From Heliocybe sulcata (lineage: Eukaryota; Basidiomycota; Agaricomycetes; Gloeophyllales; Gloeophyllaceae): a stretch of DNA of 64,000 bases. Of this stretch, positions 21,323-33,082 are shown piece after piece; the stretch's first letter is position 1, and the number at the start of each line of letters is the position of its first letter. The translations under genes and the position numbers were made by a program. Under the pieces are notes generated by a model. It was not told the origin of the DNA and made no database searches. It saw nothing but the letters and a program-made list of their open reading frames with translations. The DNA is taken from positions 124,001 through 188,000 of the forward strand of contig ML213509.1 of NCBI GenBank assembly GCA_004369045.1, in the 5' to 3' direction.

Positions 21323-22975
21323 ATGGTTCGTTTCCCTGCGCCGGGAGGAGGTAAGCAACCCACCGCCAGCTCAGTTAGCCTTCATCTAATCATCACAAAT
21401 CTGGGAGGTTTTGATGAAATAGCCTCTCGCAGACGAGGCTGCGTCATCTCCAGCGACGAGACCAAGAATCACTGGTTCACACATGAGGCGCAGCAAATAA
21501 TGAGTCACATATGGGAGCAGGACGACGATCTTATGTCGGGTACACCGTGCTCACCTCGCTTGTCTCAATCCTCTCCGGCATTTATGGAAACCTGCACGTC
21601 CCTGCTTTCCCCTATCTGGAAGCTGCCTCCCGAACTCCTCGGCAGAATATTCTGGTTCACGCTGCCTACTGCAGATTACGTCTATATGCGCAAGGACTCC
21701 TCCCCACTTCTCATATCTCAAGTCTGCCAATTTTGGCGCGAAGTAGCTCTGTCGACTCCGGAACTCTGGTCGTCTATCTCGCTGGGCGCCGATGACTCTC
21801 AGACCCTGGACGGGAACTGGCCCCATCCTTATGCAGTACGGACCTGGCTCGGACGCTCTGGAAAATACTCTCTCTCGATCAAGGTTACCAATTATAGAAC
21901 AAGAGCAGCCGCTTATCTCCCCGTCATCCAGTCTTTCGCTCAGCGCTTGGAGGATCTTTACCTGCAAACGTTCCCCGGCGCTACTTTGCACGAACTGTTC
22001 TCCAACGAACGCATATACCCCCGCCTCAAGCGCCTTGCGATCCATACTGCCTACTCCCGTCAAGCTTTCGAAGGCGACCTGGACGTCAAAGCCTGCGCTC
22101 CCCTCCTCGAATCCTTTAAGGCCATAGTCATCTTTCCGCCCAGATTCGTCCCCATCCGGGTGGCGTGGACCCAAATCACGGAGTTCCGCCTATGCGCAAT
22201 GGTGACCGCCGACTGCATGCTCCGACTCCTTCGACAATGCCCTCAACTAGTCTGCATGCACATCCTCGTCTTTCCTATGCGCGAAACCTGCCAAGGCCCG
22301 CATGTCACGCACGAAGGTCTGAACGAACTTATCATCGGCGGCGATAACCCTTGCGATGTGCCCTTCGAGTTCATGACCCTCCCCGCTCTGCACACAGCGA
22401 AGATTGAGTTCAGCTTGAACAGGCGCCGCGAAGGCCTGCACATGTCATCAAGCTCGCGCTTCCAGATGAGCAAGTTCGTGGATATGGCCGTGCGCTCGCA
22501 TTGTGTGCTGCAGACGCTGGTCTTGTCCGGGATATGTGTGACTGCTAATGAGTGGCAGCGGTGCTTCAAACTACTGCCTTTGCTACGCAAGCTGACTGTT
22601 GTGGAATACAAGTACTCGGACGGGTTTAGCACGGACGGCGTTCTCCAGGTCCTTGCGTGCCCTGAGGAGGGATACGAGCTTGTCCCGAGGCTACAGACAC
22701 TTTCGCTTATAGGATGCTCTTCTTGGGCCAAGAATCTGGCGGCTATGCTCTTTCAACGGCGATCCCTCGTTCATCTCGCTGGTCTGGACGCAGAAGAACA
22801 AGAACAGGAACGGAATGGTCTGACTGGAGCTTCTCATGTTGATCCTTTAGAACATGCATATATCTACTTCAGGAAGCGAATGGACGACCAGCATGCGCGC
22901 GACAAGCTGTGGGAGCTGCTTGGGAACGGGCGGCGCGTTGAGACTGAGGTTCCGAGGTCTTCGCTCTGGTATTGA
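21323..22975 (+). CDS. F-box-like protein
   Basis: The frame is open for 550 codons from the ATG at 21323. An F-box-like segment sits near residues 98-145: IWKLPPELLGRIF, then a pattern ending in LISQVCQFWREVALSTPELW, which is very common in Agaricomycete F-box-like proteins. The rest has irregular leucine-rich strands, as expected for a substrate-binding region. Such proteins usually join Skp1-Cullin ubiquitin ligases; the target is unknown. A likely intron at 21351-21407 (57 bases, gtaagc donor, ctaat branch site) is a multiple of three and free of stops, so the product is either 550 or 531 residues. The family is large, fast-evolving and often lineage-specific in this group. Confidence 0.75.
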   Translation: MVRFPAPGGGKQPTASSVSLHLIITNLGGFDEIASRRRGCVISSDETKNHWFTHEAQQIMSHIWEQDDDLMSGTPCSPRLSQSSPAFMETCTSLLSPIWKLPPELLGRIFWFTLPTADYVYMRKDSSPLLISQVCQFWREVALSTPELWSSISLGADDSQTLDGNWPHPYAVRTWLGRSGKYSLSIKVTNYRTRAAAYLPVIQSFAQRLEDLYLQTFPGATLHELFSNERIYPRLKRLAIHTAYSRQAFEGDLDVKACAPLLESFKAIVIFPPRFVPIRVAWTQITEFRLCAMVTADCMLRLLRQCPQLVCMHILVFPMRETCQGPHVTHEGLNELIIGGDNPCDVPFEFMTLPALHTAKIEFSLNRRREGLHMSSSSRFQMSKFVDMAVRSHCVLQTLVLSGICVTANEWQRCFKLLPLLRKLTVVEYKYSDGFSTDGVLQVLACPEEGYELVPRLQTLSLIGCSSWAKNLAAMLFQRRSLVHLAGLDAEEQEQERNGLTGASHVDPLEHAYIYFRKRMDDQHARDKLWELLGNGRRVETEVPRSSLWY

Positions 22976-23093
22976 AATAATCAAGATTTGGTTCTATCCA
23001 ACGCATTGCTATGGTCTCACGCCTACCTACTTCGGTTTATTGCATGTGTAACTCGCCTGGGCCTACGCAAGGGCCTTGTCTTAGTTAGATCCC

Positions 23094-24239
23094 CTATTCT
23101 TTCTGCTTCGCTAATTCTTCTTTCCTCACTGGAAAACAATCAGAAAACTTGTATCGAATGACTTGCTCGACCAGAGCTAACGCGTACCTTGGAAGCTGAC
23201 CGGTAACGGCGGCAACCGCAACTGAAAGACCCTCCTGAACTGAGGCACCCGCTCCCAGCGTTTTCTCTGCTGCTCCGCAAGCTCGACAAACTCGCCTGGA
23301 AGGACGCAGAGGGTCAACTCTACGGAGACCTCTCGCCCAGGTACCCCGGCCGTATCGCTGCGGTCACCCTGTTTGTCGTCCTCCAACTGGAAGATGCCCT
23401 CCACGTATGGCTGGAAGGTGCTCTTGCAGCCGACTTCTGTTTGATGCTTGAATCGGATATCGAGGCATTTGGGCGTGCTCATGTTCTGTATCTTTACTTG
23501 CGCCACTGAGGTTGTCTTTGAGTTGGATATGGTGAACCCGCCATCAATACCTAGGAATATTGAAGGGTGGTTCCGCAAGGTAATTTAACAATGTGCTCAC
23601 CTCCCGTTGGTGTCGAGCCAAAGAAGCCGACGTTGAGCCCAAGATTGTAGCTGTTCGATGTTGTCACGGAAGTGGCATCTCCAGCAGACTGGGGAGATGT
23701 CGAAACCCAGAAGGCATTCGGATGTTCTGGTACGTCCTTTGAAAAGCACGGCTCATATTTTTCTGCGTTGACTTTCGCGTCTAGGCCATCTCCAAGGTCT
23801 TTGACTTCACTCTTGCCGTCGCCGTCTTTGCTTGGACCCTCAGAATTATGGCAGTCTTTGAGGACGCGGGCGCAGATTGCAAAATGAAGAAGTGATTCGT
23901 GCATTTCCTCTTTCGGTGAGTACGAATTGAATGAGAGGTGAAACCCTACAATCGACCCGCTCAATATACGGCCTCAGCGATTGGTGATGGCGACTCACCC
24001 ACAAGGAAGACACTATTGGCCTTATTCGCATCCTGATAATCTTGATACGATGCTTGCGCAGCAGTTGTCGTGCAGGTGATAGTGATTGGCAGCTTCCTGC
24101 CGTCTCGGCCAGTCATAATTTCCGTAACCTGTCGTGCAAGCGTTGGTGTGATTTGGGAAGCCGCAATCATGTTGCCATCGAAAGTCCAGGTGTCTCTGGT
24201 CGCGGCTGTTGCGGCAAAGAGATCGTGAGGGGAGGCCAT
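23094..24239 (-). CDS. Unrecognised protein, divergent partner of the gene at 24385
   Basis: Four exons (23999-24239, 23601-23945, 23188-23550, 23094-23128) join in phase to 327 residues; the last exon is only 35 bases. I do not recognise the family. Residues about 80-130 mix helix-like sequence with a charged, Lys/Asp-rich stretch. From roughly residue 150 to 235 there is a Ser/Thr/Gly-rich region with alternating polar and hydrophobic residues, for example SYNLGLNVGFFG and, after a Gly-rich turn, GGFTISNSKTT. This pattern would suit a long amphipathic beta-hairpin. No signal peptide or membrane helix is seen. The gene is read away from the unknown gene at 24385 across only 145 bases, so the two may be co-expressed. 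A hypothetical protein is the safe name. Confidence 0.7.
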
Positions 24240-24384
24240 CGCTGGTGGTGGAAGGAAGGCAAGAGCTTATAAGTACCGTGTTGGACCTGGCGCCTACAGT
24301 CAGGCACGCCTCGTGCCTTGGAATGTAAAAGAAAGTATAAAGCCAGGCACATACTACATTCCTCTCTCGTTCAAGTCGTCCACC
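24240..24384. promoter_or_regulatory. Short bidirectional promoter with TATA-like sites on each side
   Basis: Only 145 bases separate the two start codons. TATAAAG at 24336-24342 lies 43 bases before the plus-strand ATG. A TATAAG-type site at about 24266-24273, read on the minus strand, lies about 30 bases before the other ATG. The compact, two-sided layout suggests shared control, which is inference. Confidence 0.5.
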
Positions 24385-25751
24385 ATGCTAAGCAGCATCA
24401 AGTCTATGGCACGGTATGGGAGTGCGTGCGTACCATTTCTGCTGTTCTCCGTATCAATCATGCATATTCATACATCCCCGTCGCCAGAGGCTGGAATGCA
24501 GTATCTGCGAATTACACCACAGTTCGCAGCATCTCCATGCCTGGCGTGATGCATCCCGGCAGCAAACAACAACTTCTAGACGCGTTTGACAAACATTTCA
24601 GCGACGAGATGATAATAAAGGCGTACCAAACGTCAGTGTCTAACCGCCTGACTATCTGGGCCTATCCAGAAAATGCGGCTTGTGGGATTGAGTATGGAGG
24701 CTCCGGCCACGATGAATCATACATCACTTGGAACGCCTCCGACACTATCGAATATGAATGGAGGGAGGATATCATCAAGAAACTCATGGACATCGCGCAG
24801 AGAATCAAGAAGCTCACCGGCGAAGACGCAGTCATTGCATTCACTACGACATACGAGGTCAAAGACGAGAGCGGGAAGGCGAAATACGGAAAGGACGTCT
24901 TAGAAAGGACGGGCAAACTGTTGACAAACTCTTGCATCGCGGTGGACAAGGAATCTGCAGTCATCGTGGATAAAACATCAGCTGCCGAATGTACGAGTCT
25001 CTCTCACCGATCCTGAACACATGACTGATAAATATTAGCGGATAAAATGAGGCCATACGTGATTGAAGCCGCAAAAGACGCGCAGGGAAATCCCATCCCT
25101 GACGGCGAGATGGGGGAGATTCGTTACTTGGAGTTTCCGCGCGAGACCGAGGGCGTTAAATTTCTGGCGGTTCGCATCTGCAAGAACGTGGCGTCAGTGC
25201 CCATTGCAGGTCATCTAGCGACTCAACCGCCAGATGCAGTCGTAACGTTAGTTCCAGCTGCAGGTGCACCCGAGAAGGAGTCGTGGTGGCCGGACAGGAC
25301 CGGCACCGGCTGGGTCTTCCTGAGCGATGGGCTTGTTTCCGATGCCTCAGGCGCTTATGAAGTCGTAACGACCGGCTACGAGAAAACGGCGTACTTGAAG
25401 CCTTCGCCGCCGGCCGCTACCTGGAACAAATGGTTCGGCCAGATGATGGTCAGAGGGATTTCCTGGTTCCTCTCTATTCCTCCGGGCCGACAAGACATCA
25501 TTTATCGAGACGCACCTGTATTCAAGGTCACCTCTCACACTCAGGAGAATCAGAGGATCTCCGCCAATGGTGTGGAGGTCGTCGTCAGCAAGGAGGTCCA
25601 AGTGGTACCGAAGCTCACGGACAATGTCTTGTCGGACTGGGCCGCAGTCACAGCGAAGGAGGCCGACACTTTCGATCCGGAGGGGAAGATTGGGAAGATG
25701 AAGCACGAGGACCTGTACAAGACCCATCCCAAAGGAGGACGAGAGAAGTAG
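24385..25751 (+). CDS. Unrecognised protein, divergent partner of the gene at 23094
   Basis: Three exons (24385-24413, 24488-24990, 25039-25751) give 414 residues. The first exon is 29 bases with a favourable CACCATG start. I recognise no family. The N-terminal half looks alpha/beta, with a helical stretch around KKLMDIAQRIKKLTGE. The C-terminal half is richer in strands and ends with a charged tail. No signal peptide or membrane segment is evident. The layout, short bidirectional promoter and similar exon style pair it with the gene at 23094, but the two proteins do not look alike. It could be a lineage-specific protein. Function cannot be stated. Confidence 0.7.
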
Positions 25752-26055
25752 TCATAGTAGATGCTGTACTTGATCGACAACGCACCGAAAGGAACTGGGA
25801 CGTCCCTCATGATGACATTCCATCAGTGCTATTAGGATTCGTAACAGTGGGTGTGCCTAGTAGTAGGTCCATCGCCCTCTGGGAAGTCCGCAGGAAATTT
25901 CTATACGGCATCTCTATACGTTCTTTATCTAATACTCCCCTCTGGTAATTTCTTCTGGCGACTTGTTTCTTGCGAAGACGTGGACGTGCGCCAGGCCAGG
26001 GACGCTTTGGAGCCTCTGTATAAATGGATATACGGTCAGAGCACGCAGAGGGGCA

Positions 26056-27042
26056 CTACTCGAGGTGGTCGAGACGTACCGGTGGGTTAACAAACCACGC
26101 AGTCTCCCATTCCCTCTCGTTCCACCGGCTCTTCACAAACTCGTTCACCTCCGCCCCAGCCCTCCGAACCAACTCTTCCTCTTCCTTCGTGCCCTTCGGC
26201 GAGATGATCATCTTATCTAGGGTGACATTCCATTCTTGAAGTGCAGGTAAACACTCTGGCAGCGTCGACGGCGAAGGAGGGGGAGAGTCCTTCGGAGTCC
26301 CAGTGAATCCCCACAGGCCATCTTGGTGTACGCGCTTTTCAACCGAGGGGTGGATGATGGCGGTATGGAAGATGGGCACGCGAGTCCAGACAAGCGTGTG
26401 TTCGATCTGGGGAGGGACTGGAGGTAGATATCAGGACATTGCCACGACGACAGGAAAGCTGATACGCGCCTGAGTATGGCCAGTCGTTTAGAATAATACT
26501 GATCAACTCGGGAGGAGTATCTGCTGTGAAGTAGGCAGGCGCATTGGCAGGTAGAGGCGGCAGGGACGGAGGGTTCTGAGGATCAAACTGTGGGGGACCC
26601 TCAATCCCTGCAGTCCTTTCCGTGGTCACACCGTCCAACGCTGAGGAAAGAAGAGACTGGGTATCTGGCTCGCCCCATCTCAGCCGCTTGTACATCAGAT
26701 AATTCACTGCACGAACAACTCAGTCCTATACTATTTTGGCCCTCGCGGTCAAAACGTACCAATGCTGCCGTACTGCGCCCTCATGCCTTTAGCCCAGACA
26801 TCATATCTCTGCTGCAGCTTCTTGTCTCTCTTCAGCAAACCGAGGTCTCTTCACCGGGTATCGTCAACTGTTAGCCTGTATAGACCAGACACATATGCTC
26901 ACCCCGAGTTCACAAACGTCTTCAGCTGATGCCATGTAAATTTGGCAGGATAATATACCAGAAGCTCTTCTTTAGTTGGTGGTCCGGTGCCGAGAGGCAC
27001 CGTTTTATGCGAAAGCTCTAAGGGGGTACCGTCGCTGGGCAT
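26056..27042 (-). CDS. DUF3605 (Gig1-like) protein
   Basis: Four exons (26903-27042, 26760-26848, 26470-26706, 26056-26417) give 275 residues. DUF3605 landmarks appear in order: FTWHQLKTFV, then a Leu-Lys-Arg motif with a conserved Tyr, YGSI before the third exon, YLMYKRLRW, and ILNDWPYS near residue 150 followed by IEHTLVWTR. The Candida member Gig1 is induced by N-acetylglucosamine; the biochemical role is unknown. Intron 3 (26418-26469) has a GC rather than a GT donor (GCGCGT). Only this junction keeps the family motif in frame, because the nearest GT sites leave the wrong phase or an intron of about 30 bases. The gene shares a 288-base divergent promoter region with the gene at 27331. Confidence 0.82.
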
Positions 27043-27330
27043 GGTACTTATACCCAGAGCTCTAAGCTAGTGTAGAGTGGCTCCGAGCCTCTATAGCTGG
27101 TCTAGCGCTCCAGCAAGTACTTCAGACGTCGTGAGCGCGATGCAGGACGTAGGGCTGCAGGAGATGCACGAAACATCTTAGGACTTGACCACCATCATCC
27201 TTATATCCAATATCCACAGGCTGGGCGCAGTGCCGATCTACAACAGCTTAACCAACGGCAAGCGCTATTCGACAGTCCCCGTCCCTCTCCTTAAGCATAG
27301 TCGAATTCCACGGGTATCAGACCTGAAGAG

Positions 27331-28620
27331 ATGTCGAGGACGAGCGGACCTTGGCGACGCGGCGGAAGAGGCGCGCCCGCTACCCCGCCTCGCAGAGGAC
27401 GCGGCACCGGACAAAGACATGGATCTACAGAGAGAGATATGAATCTGATTGCATCGCCGAGTCGCAGCAGTGGGCTGGAGAAAGATGGGGATACGTGAGT
27501 GCGCAGAGTACGATGCCGGATCCGCGAAGGTTCTGACGGCACTTAGGTATGCAGACTGAAGGACTTCAAGGTCCAAGAGGAATATCGTGACTTTATCCAA
27601 GGAAAGGTGAGAGACGTACAGAGTCTCCATCGGGCGCAATGGTACTTATATTCCTCTGAAGCTGGACAGTTGCCTGCAGAAATTTCCGCCATCTGGTGAT
27701 GCCACTCAGTCGACCCAAAGGACGGAAGTGGAACAGAACATCTTGATTCTCTTCCGTTAGTACGCCCTACTAACCACAGTCTTTCATCTGACATCATTCA
27801 ATATCAGGGAAACTCAGGGAGGGTATCTCCTCGTCCCACAGGAAAGATGAATTCGCGCTGGAAGGTCTGTACCGACCACGACGTCGTCTGACCAGCGTCA
27901 CTGACAGATTTACCAGTATATGAAACCTCCCTCGTCCTCGCCACTCTATTCCGCACACCATTGCAAGCCACAACGACTCTATCCTACCTTCTCCCTGGAT
28001 TATATTACGCGTCCTCGTCGGAATCACTCAGGCAACAGGGACGACTCTCCATCACACTTATATCCTTGCTGCACCATCTCGTCGCTGCTTACCCGTCTCA
28101 GGCCCCATTTCACCAGCACTTGCCTATCATACCCGCCTCGTTTCTCCCCCGGGGTTCGCAAGCTTCTAAATGGATAAGCAGCATCGCTTCTGCGCTACGC
28201 ACCAACGACTACATGAAGCTTGGCGCACTCACTCAGTTATCAGCCATACAGGAAGCAACCTCTGGGACAAACGAGAAGCTCGCAACTCCTTCGCCCTCTG
28301 AATCGCATTTGAAGAGTTCTACACGACATCTTGATCCAGGGCTTGCGAACGAAGCCCTCCTGACCCTCGTAGATGCTTTACGGACTAAAGCTCGTGCAAG
28401 AATTTGGCTCACCCTGCGCTCCGCATATCGAGAGTTATGGTGTCAGTCGGAATACGATACCTCGGAGTGGCTGGAAAGTACTCTCGCCTTGAAATCTCTG
28501 AAGGCTGGGCAGGCTAGCACTGATGCCGGGATGTGGCTGGGTGAGAGAGAGAAGGAAGGGGACGTTAGGAAGAAGGAAGGTTCTGACAGTCGATGGATCC
28601 TAATTAAACCCAAGCAATAA
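27331..28620 (+). CDS. Unrecognised conserved-looking protein
   Basis: Five exons (27331-27494, 27555-27606, 27662-27755, 27808-27864, 27917-28620) give 356 residues. A basic Arg/Gly-rich N-terminus (about residues 1-40) is followed by a charged helical region, LKDFKVQEEYRDFIQGK, and then by mostly helical sequence with hydrophobic runs such as TLSYLLPGLYYASS. The Arg/Gly-rich start may bind RNA. The helical body vaguely recalls SAC3/GANP-like proteins, but I see no decisive motif and do not assign it. Donors gttagt and gtctgt are weaker than usual in this window but keep phase. The 288 bases upstream are shared with the divergent DUF3605 gene. Confidence 0.65.
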
Positions 28621-29101
28621 ACGTGCACTTGAATCGTGATTCTTCCAGTGAGCTATCGACAACAGGTAATCATGAAGATCCATAAGCATAATCGACGTTA
28701 TAATACATGCACAGCATCGTAAATGCGTCAACGCGTGAGGAAACGTGTAGAGACATAGTACAGCGGGACAGCGTGAGGACATCAGCACATCGTACATGGA
28801 TAGATCGTGCGGGATAGATCGTGATAGCAAGACCAAGACAGAGCAAACAAACAAGCAGATAGCGGATCGACGAGAGCAAAACGAGTAAACGACAACGATG
28901 CGAGCGAAGTATACAAAATTGGAGCAGATAGAAGATATAGCGGAGGAGACAGAACACATAGAATGCTGAACCAGACAACAGTAGAATGTGCAAGCAGATA
29001 TAGGATAGAGGACTGGCGTTCAATATAATAGCGATGCAAAGGAGGGAGCGGCAAGTCAATCGTGGACGAGTCAGAGGTAAAGCATGAGCTCAGAGGGGAA
29101 A
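28621..29101. other. Convergent 3' region between two genes
   Basis: About 480 bases lie between the stop of the gene ending at 28620 and the kinase stop at 29102. The plus strand is purine-rich, so the minus strand, which carries the kinase transcript, is pyrimidine-rich. Overlapping minus-strand open frames here are Leu/Ser/Cys-rich artefacts of that bias and are not called as genes. Confidence 0.5.
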
Positions 29102-32100
29102 TCAGAGCAGCCTTGAAGAGCGCCGAGAAGTTTGTTTGCCAGTCAACATAGCCTTTAGAGCGCCCATCAAGCGGACACTGTGCTTGCGCTCTTCATCACT
29201 CAAAACCGGAGCGGTACGAGCGACCAAGCCCAGTTCGTCAATGGAGGCGGCCCTGCGGAGATCATCACTAGAAACCGGAGGAGGGAGAGGTCGACGCGAG
29301 GTCGGGAAGAAAGAACGGTCTCTCTTGGGCGCGGGAGATTGGCGAGTCACAATGTCGCCTAGAGGTCGCTGACAATTGGACTGATAGCCCCTACCAGCTC
29401 TCTTGACGCCGGAGGTAGCCATGAGGAAGCGGTCGTAGACACCCTCGACATGCCGTCTCGTTGGACTATCCATAGTAGTCTCGGCGTTGAGGGGTCGCTG
29501 GCGACTAGCATACGGCTCAACAAGGAAAGGTTCTGCAGCCAGATCATCTGGTTCTTCACATGCTGGCGAGTTCAGCGTCACAGTCGGCACAGCTGTATTC
29601 TCGAAGCTCGGGCGGATAGGACTTGCTATGAACAAGCTACTGTCCAGCAGCGAAGAGAGCGGTAGTCGCGGACTGGGTACAATACCTGCACCGTGAATCA
29701 GCACTCGACTATGGACTCAAAAAAGAGAGCACTCACGTTGATCGATCTCAAGCTGTTCAAGAGGGCTTATAGGCCTCAGAAGGTCGCCATGTGAGCGAGA
29801 CTTCTCTCTGCGCTTAGATGGTGACCCTTGGTCAATGCCATCGGTAGCATCGACTTCGGGAGAGCGTGTCCCGACAGTGTTGCGGCGCGGCCTGCGAAGA
29901 TTCGTTGCTTCAGCCTCCTTGATCTCGGGGGCCGTAACGGATTTCTCCTCCGGAATACTTGGTGCGTTCTGATCCAGAATCGCGTTCGCTGGTGAAGAAT
30001 GTCGCGAAGTACGCGACGTCGATAATCTGTCGAACTTCACGTCGTCCTCGTCGTCACATGCGAATATCTTGTTCGCGGGAAGCATCTTGCGACTCGACAT
30101 AGAAGCAGCTCTCGCGACTGGCTTGGTCGCAGGAGCCAGGGGCACTTGAGGCAGAACTTGCGTAATTGCAAACCTAGCCCGTGTCTGTTCCACGACCTCT
30201 GCAAGAAAACGTCAGATCACGAAGACGGGTCTGCAAGAGTGGCTTGACCCACTTTCCACATTCTGCATCCAGACCGCCATCCCGTCCGATTCGTTATCAG
30301 CTTTCACTCTGGCAGGTAATGTGCGGCCGGCTTCACGAATGATTGCTTCCTCCCAGGATTCTCGGCTTCTGAGCGATACACTTTCCTCACCACCGGACAA
30401 TGTCAGCGCGGGAGTGGACATCCTGCCAAGGGCCAAAACAGATGACTTTGCCGATCGCACAGTTTTGTCTGGCATACGGGAATAAATCAGCAAGTTGATT
30501 CTCATCCATTAAGAGACACATACCGATGGACGTCCTCAGGCTATGTTTGAAGCCACTGAGACTGGGCGTTGGACTGGCAGGACTGCCGTCCCAATCTGCA
30601 CCGCAAATCGATCAGTAACGAATTTAGTTGAGTTGCGGTTCTTTACTCTTACCGCTCGGCGAGGACTCCCTCGTACTGTCGAAGGCGTTCCATGTACTGC
30701 CGGATACACTCCGTGTGCCGACAGACACGCTACGACTACTTGGCAACACCGAAACTTGGTCACGATTCTCCTTTTCTGACCCGCTATCTTCACCAAAATT
30801 GACCTTCTCCTGGACCGCCTTCGTTTCCGGTCTCTCCTGCACAGGTTCCACATTTACAGATGCGCCCTCTTCCTCAGTATCGCGCAGCCTCTCCAGTTCC
30901 CTCAATCGTTGCCTCTCCCGCTCCCATTCGTTGACCCGTTGCAAGGCTTTGACGCTCTGCTTCCCGGCGCTGCCGGTCCATTCATCAACGCTTTCGTCCT
31001 TCCCGTTCGGGTGCATCACATCCCCCAGGACCTTCTTCGGCCTCTGAGGCGTATCCTTGACTTTCGAGGCCTTCCCATAAGGCAATGCCTCCGCGAATGG
31101 GGCCTGACGATTGAGATACGAGGCGCTTGTGACAGCCAAACCACTCTTGGGAGATACGGGTGCCCGCGGACCAGCCGGTCGTCGAGCAGAAGCGAGTACG
31201 CCAGGAGCACGAGGAGCTGCATTCTCCTTACGCGCAGTGGCCACCCTGGAAGAAACAACCTTCCTAGCAGGAGTCACTGGTGGCGAACCTTTCATCGGAG
31301 GAAGGTCTGGCGCAATCCTGATGGTGGGCACTCGAGCTTTCAGGGGTCCACGAGATGGTTGTCGATCTGAATGAACGGTCTTAGCGCCGGTGAGTCAAGA
31401 GAAGTAGCATTCCTACCTTGAAGGACGCGGGGCCTAGACTGAGATCGCGACCTCCTTTGCTGGGCTTCCCGAATAGGCCCAAGCTCCTCCTGAACTTTAG
31501 CGAGTTTCGCTTCGTCCAGTCCTGGAGGGAGGTCGAGATTTCCGGGCTTGACGTTCTCTGCCTCCTCGTCATTCGCGTGGAAGCGCTTGCGAACTCGAGC
31601 TGGCCGGCTATGCGTAGAGAACGGAGATATGATGTCAACGAAAGACGGGGTGCCGCTGGCGGTCCTCTCTGAATATTGGGAACAACGTGAGTACGATATA
31701 GCGTATGAGAGACAAGGAGAATGACGAACTGTGAGCGGAAACTGGGGGTTCAAGATCCTTGGTCCAGTAGGGATCATCGAACGCTTGTGAAGACGTAATT
31801 CTGAGGTCAGCATTGGGCAATGTCATCTTCTTCAGGAGTCTCTCAATGCCCTTGGACATCTTCCAGGTACCGACCCATTTGCCTTTCATCTGTACACACA
31901 GGGTAAGTTCAATCCAGGTTTTGTGCAGGCCATCGAGACTCATACCGTCCGTGCCCAATACCTCTCCAAGTCGGCCTTGGTGGAGAACTGCTCGCCCTCG
32001 TTGTACTCGAAGGGGGTCCGTCCGGTGAGGATCTCGAAGAACGTGATACCGAGTGACCAGATGTCAGACTTCCGCGTGTCATGAGGCAGTCCCCGCGCGC

Positions 32101-33082
32101 GCTCAGGCGACAGATACTGTCGGTTGAGGGGCGTTAATGAGCATAGCCTGTCGCGCATCACAGGGCGACACGTACCTCGGGCGTGCCGTATGCAAGATCG
32201 CTCAAGAATGCCTTTGACGACTGGGGATCATATTTTTCGGCAAACCCGAAGTCAATCAGTACCGGCACGTTCTGCTTGGACAGGAGGATATTGGCGGGTC
32301 TGCAGAAGTTCTGATTAATATACCGGACGTGGACTGACTTGGGCAGACACATACTTGATGTCATTATGGACGACACCACGTCTGTGCAGGAACTCGACGC
32401 CGGAAAGAAGCAGGCGAAACCATTCCCGCGAGTGGTGCTCGGGTATCTGGACGGGCATCAAACGTGGATGATGTGCCCTAGAGTGGTGTTAGTATCTCAA
32501 CAGTGATTTCCCTCCAATTGAATAGTGGCGTGGCGTTCAGATCGAGCTCGAGCTCTTCGGGTCCGAGTAGCGCAAGAACGGCGTGTATCCATATTCGACA
32601 GCCGAAGGTATAGATTGACTACTCACATTGTGATCATAGCATACCGCGGTGTAATAACGAGTGAATAGAAGGAGATGATGGCGGGATGCCCCTCCTTCAG
32701 TGCGCGGACGATCTTCATTTCGTTCCATCTGCAACACGCACTATCAGTGGAGTTCGTGAATGAAGCAACTGAAACACTTACAAGGACTTGAAACGAGCCG
32801 CAGAGGTAGACGTCTTAGATCTGTGGACCAACTTGACTGCGACCTTAGCACGTTGGAGACTCTCGTGCACTTCCGTGGGGAGGTCCTCCTTAGGCCGGCA
32901 TAACCACACACTCCCCCAGTTGCCGAACCCAATCTGCAGAGTGTCTCTTGTATTACGATTTGAGCAACCAATCTGACTTGTACTGAACATACCTCCTCGA
33001 TAAACTGAAACTGCTCTTCGAGGACTTCATCCGAGATAGAGAATATGTCTGTCGCATCCTGTGGAATTTGAGGTGGGTTCAT
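29102..33082 (-). CDS. Large Ser/Thr protein kinase with long disordered C-terminus
   Basis: Thirteen exons give 1073 residues: 32993-33082, 32782-32933, 32627-32728, 32355-32477, 32176-32299, 31946-32116, 31730-31889, 31417-31668, 30653-31366, 30524-30595, 30253-30468, 29737-30198 and 29102-29685. The kinase domain covers about residues 27-280. It has the glycine loop GFGNWG at 32-37, Lys64 in VAVK, the catalytic loop HNDIKPANIL with Asp154, DFG at 172-174, and GTPEYLSPE ending the activation segment. HND replaces HRD, so this is a non-RD kinase, a class often less dependent on activation-loop phosphorylation. The remaining ~790 residues are Ser/Pro/Arg-rich and probably disordered, with a short Arg/Glu-rich coil around [15 protein letters not shown] cannot place it in a named subfamily. 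Three ACGCGT sites lie upstream. Confidence 0.87.

Noticed and set aside
28600-29059. Three overlapping minus-strand open frames
   Set aside because: They are Leu/Ser/Cys-rich products of a pyrimidine-rich strand between two convergent genes, with no splice structure or domain.
30628-31370. Plus-strand open frames antisense to the kinase tail
   Set aside because: Codon bias of the Ser/Pro-rich tail leaves the other strand open; there is no independent start context or motif.
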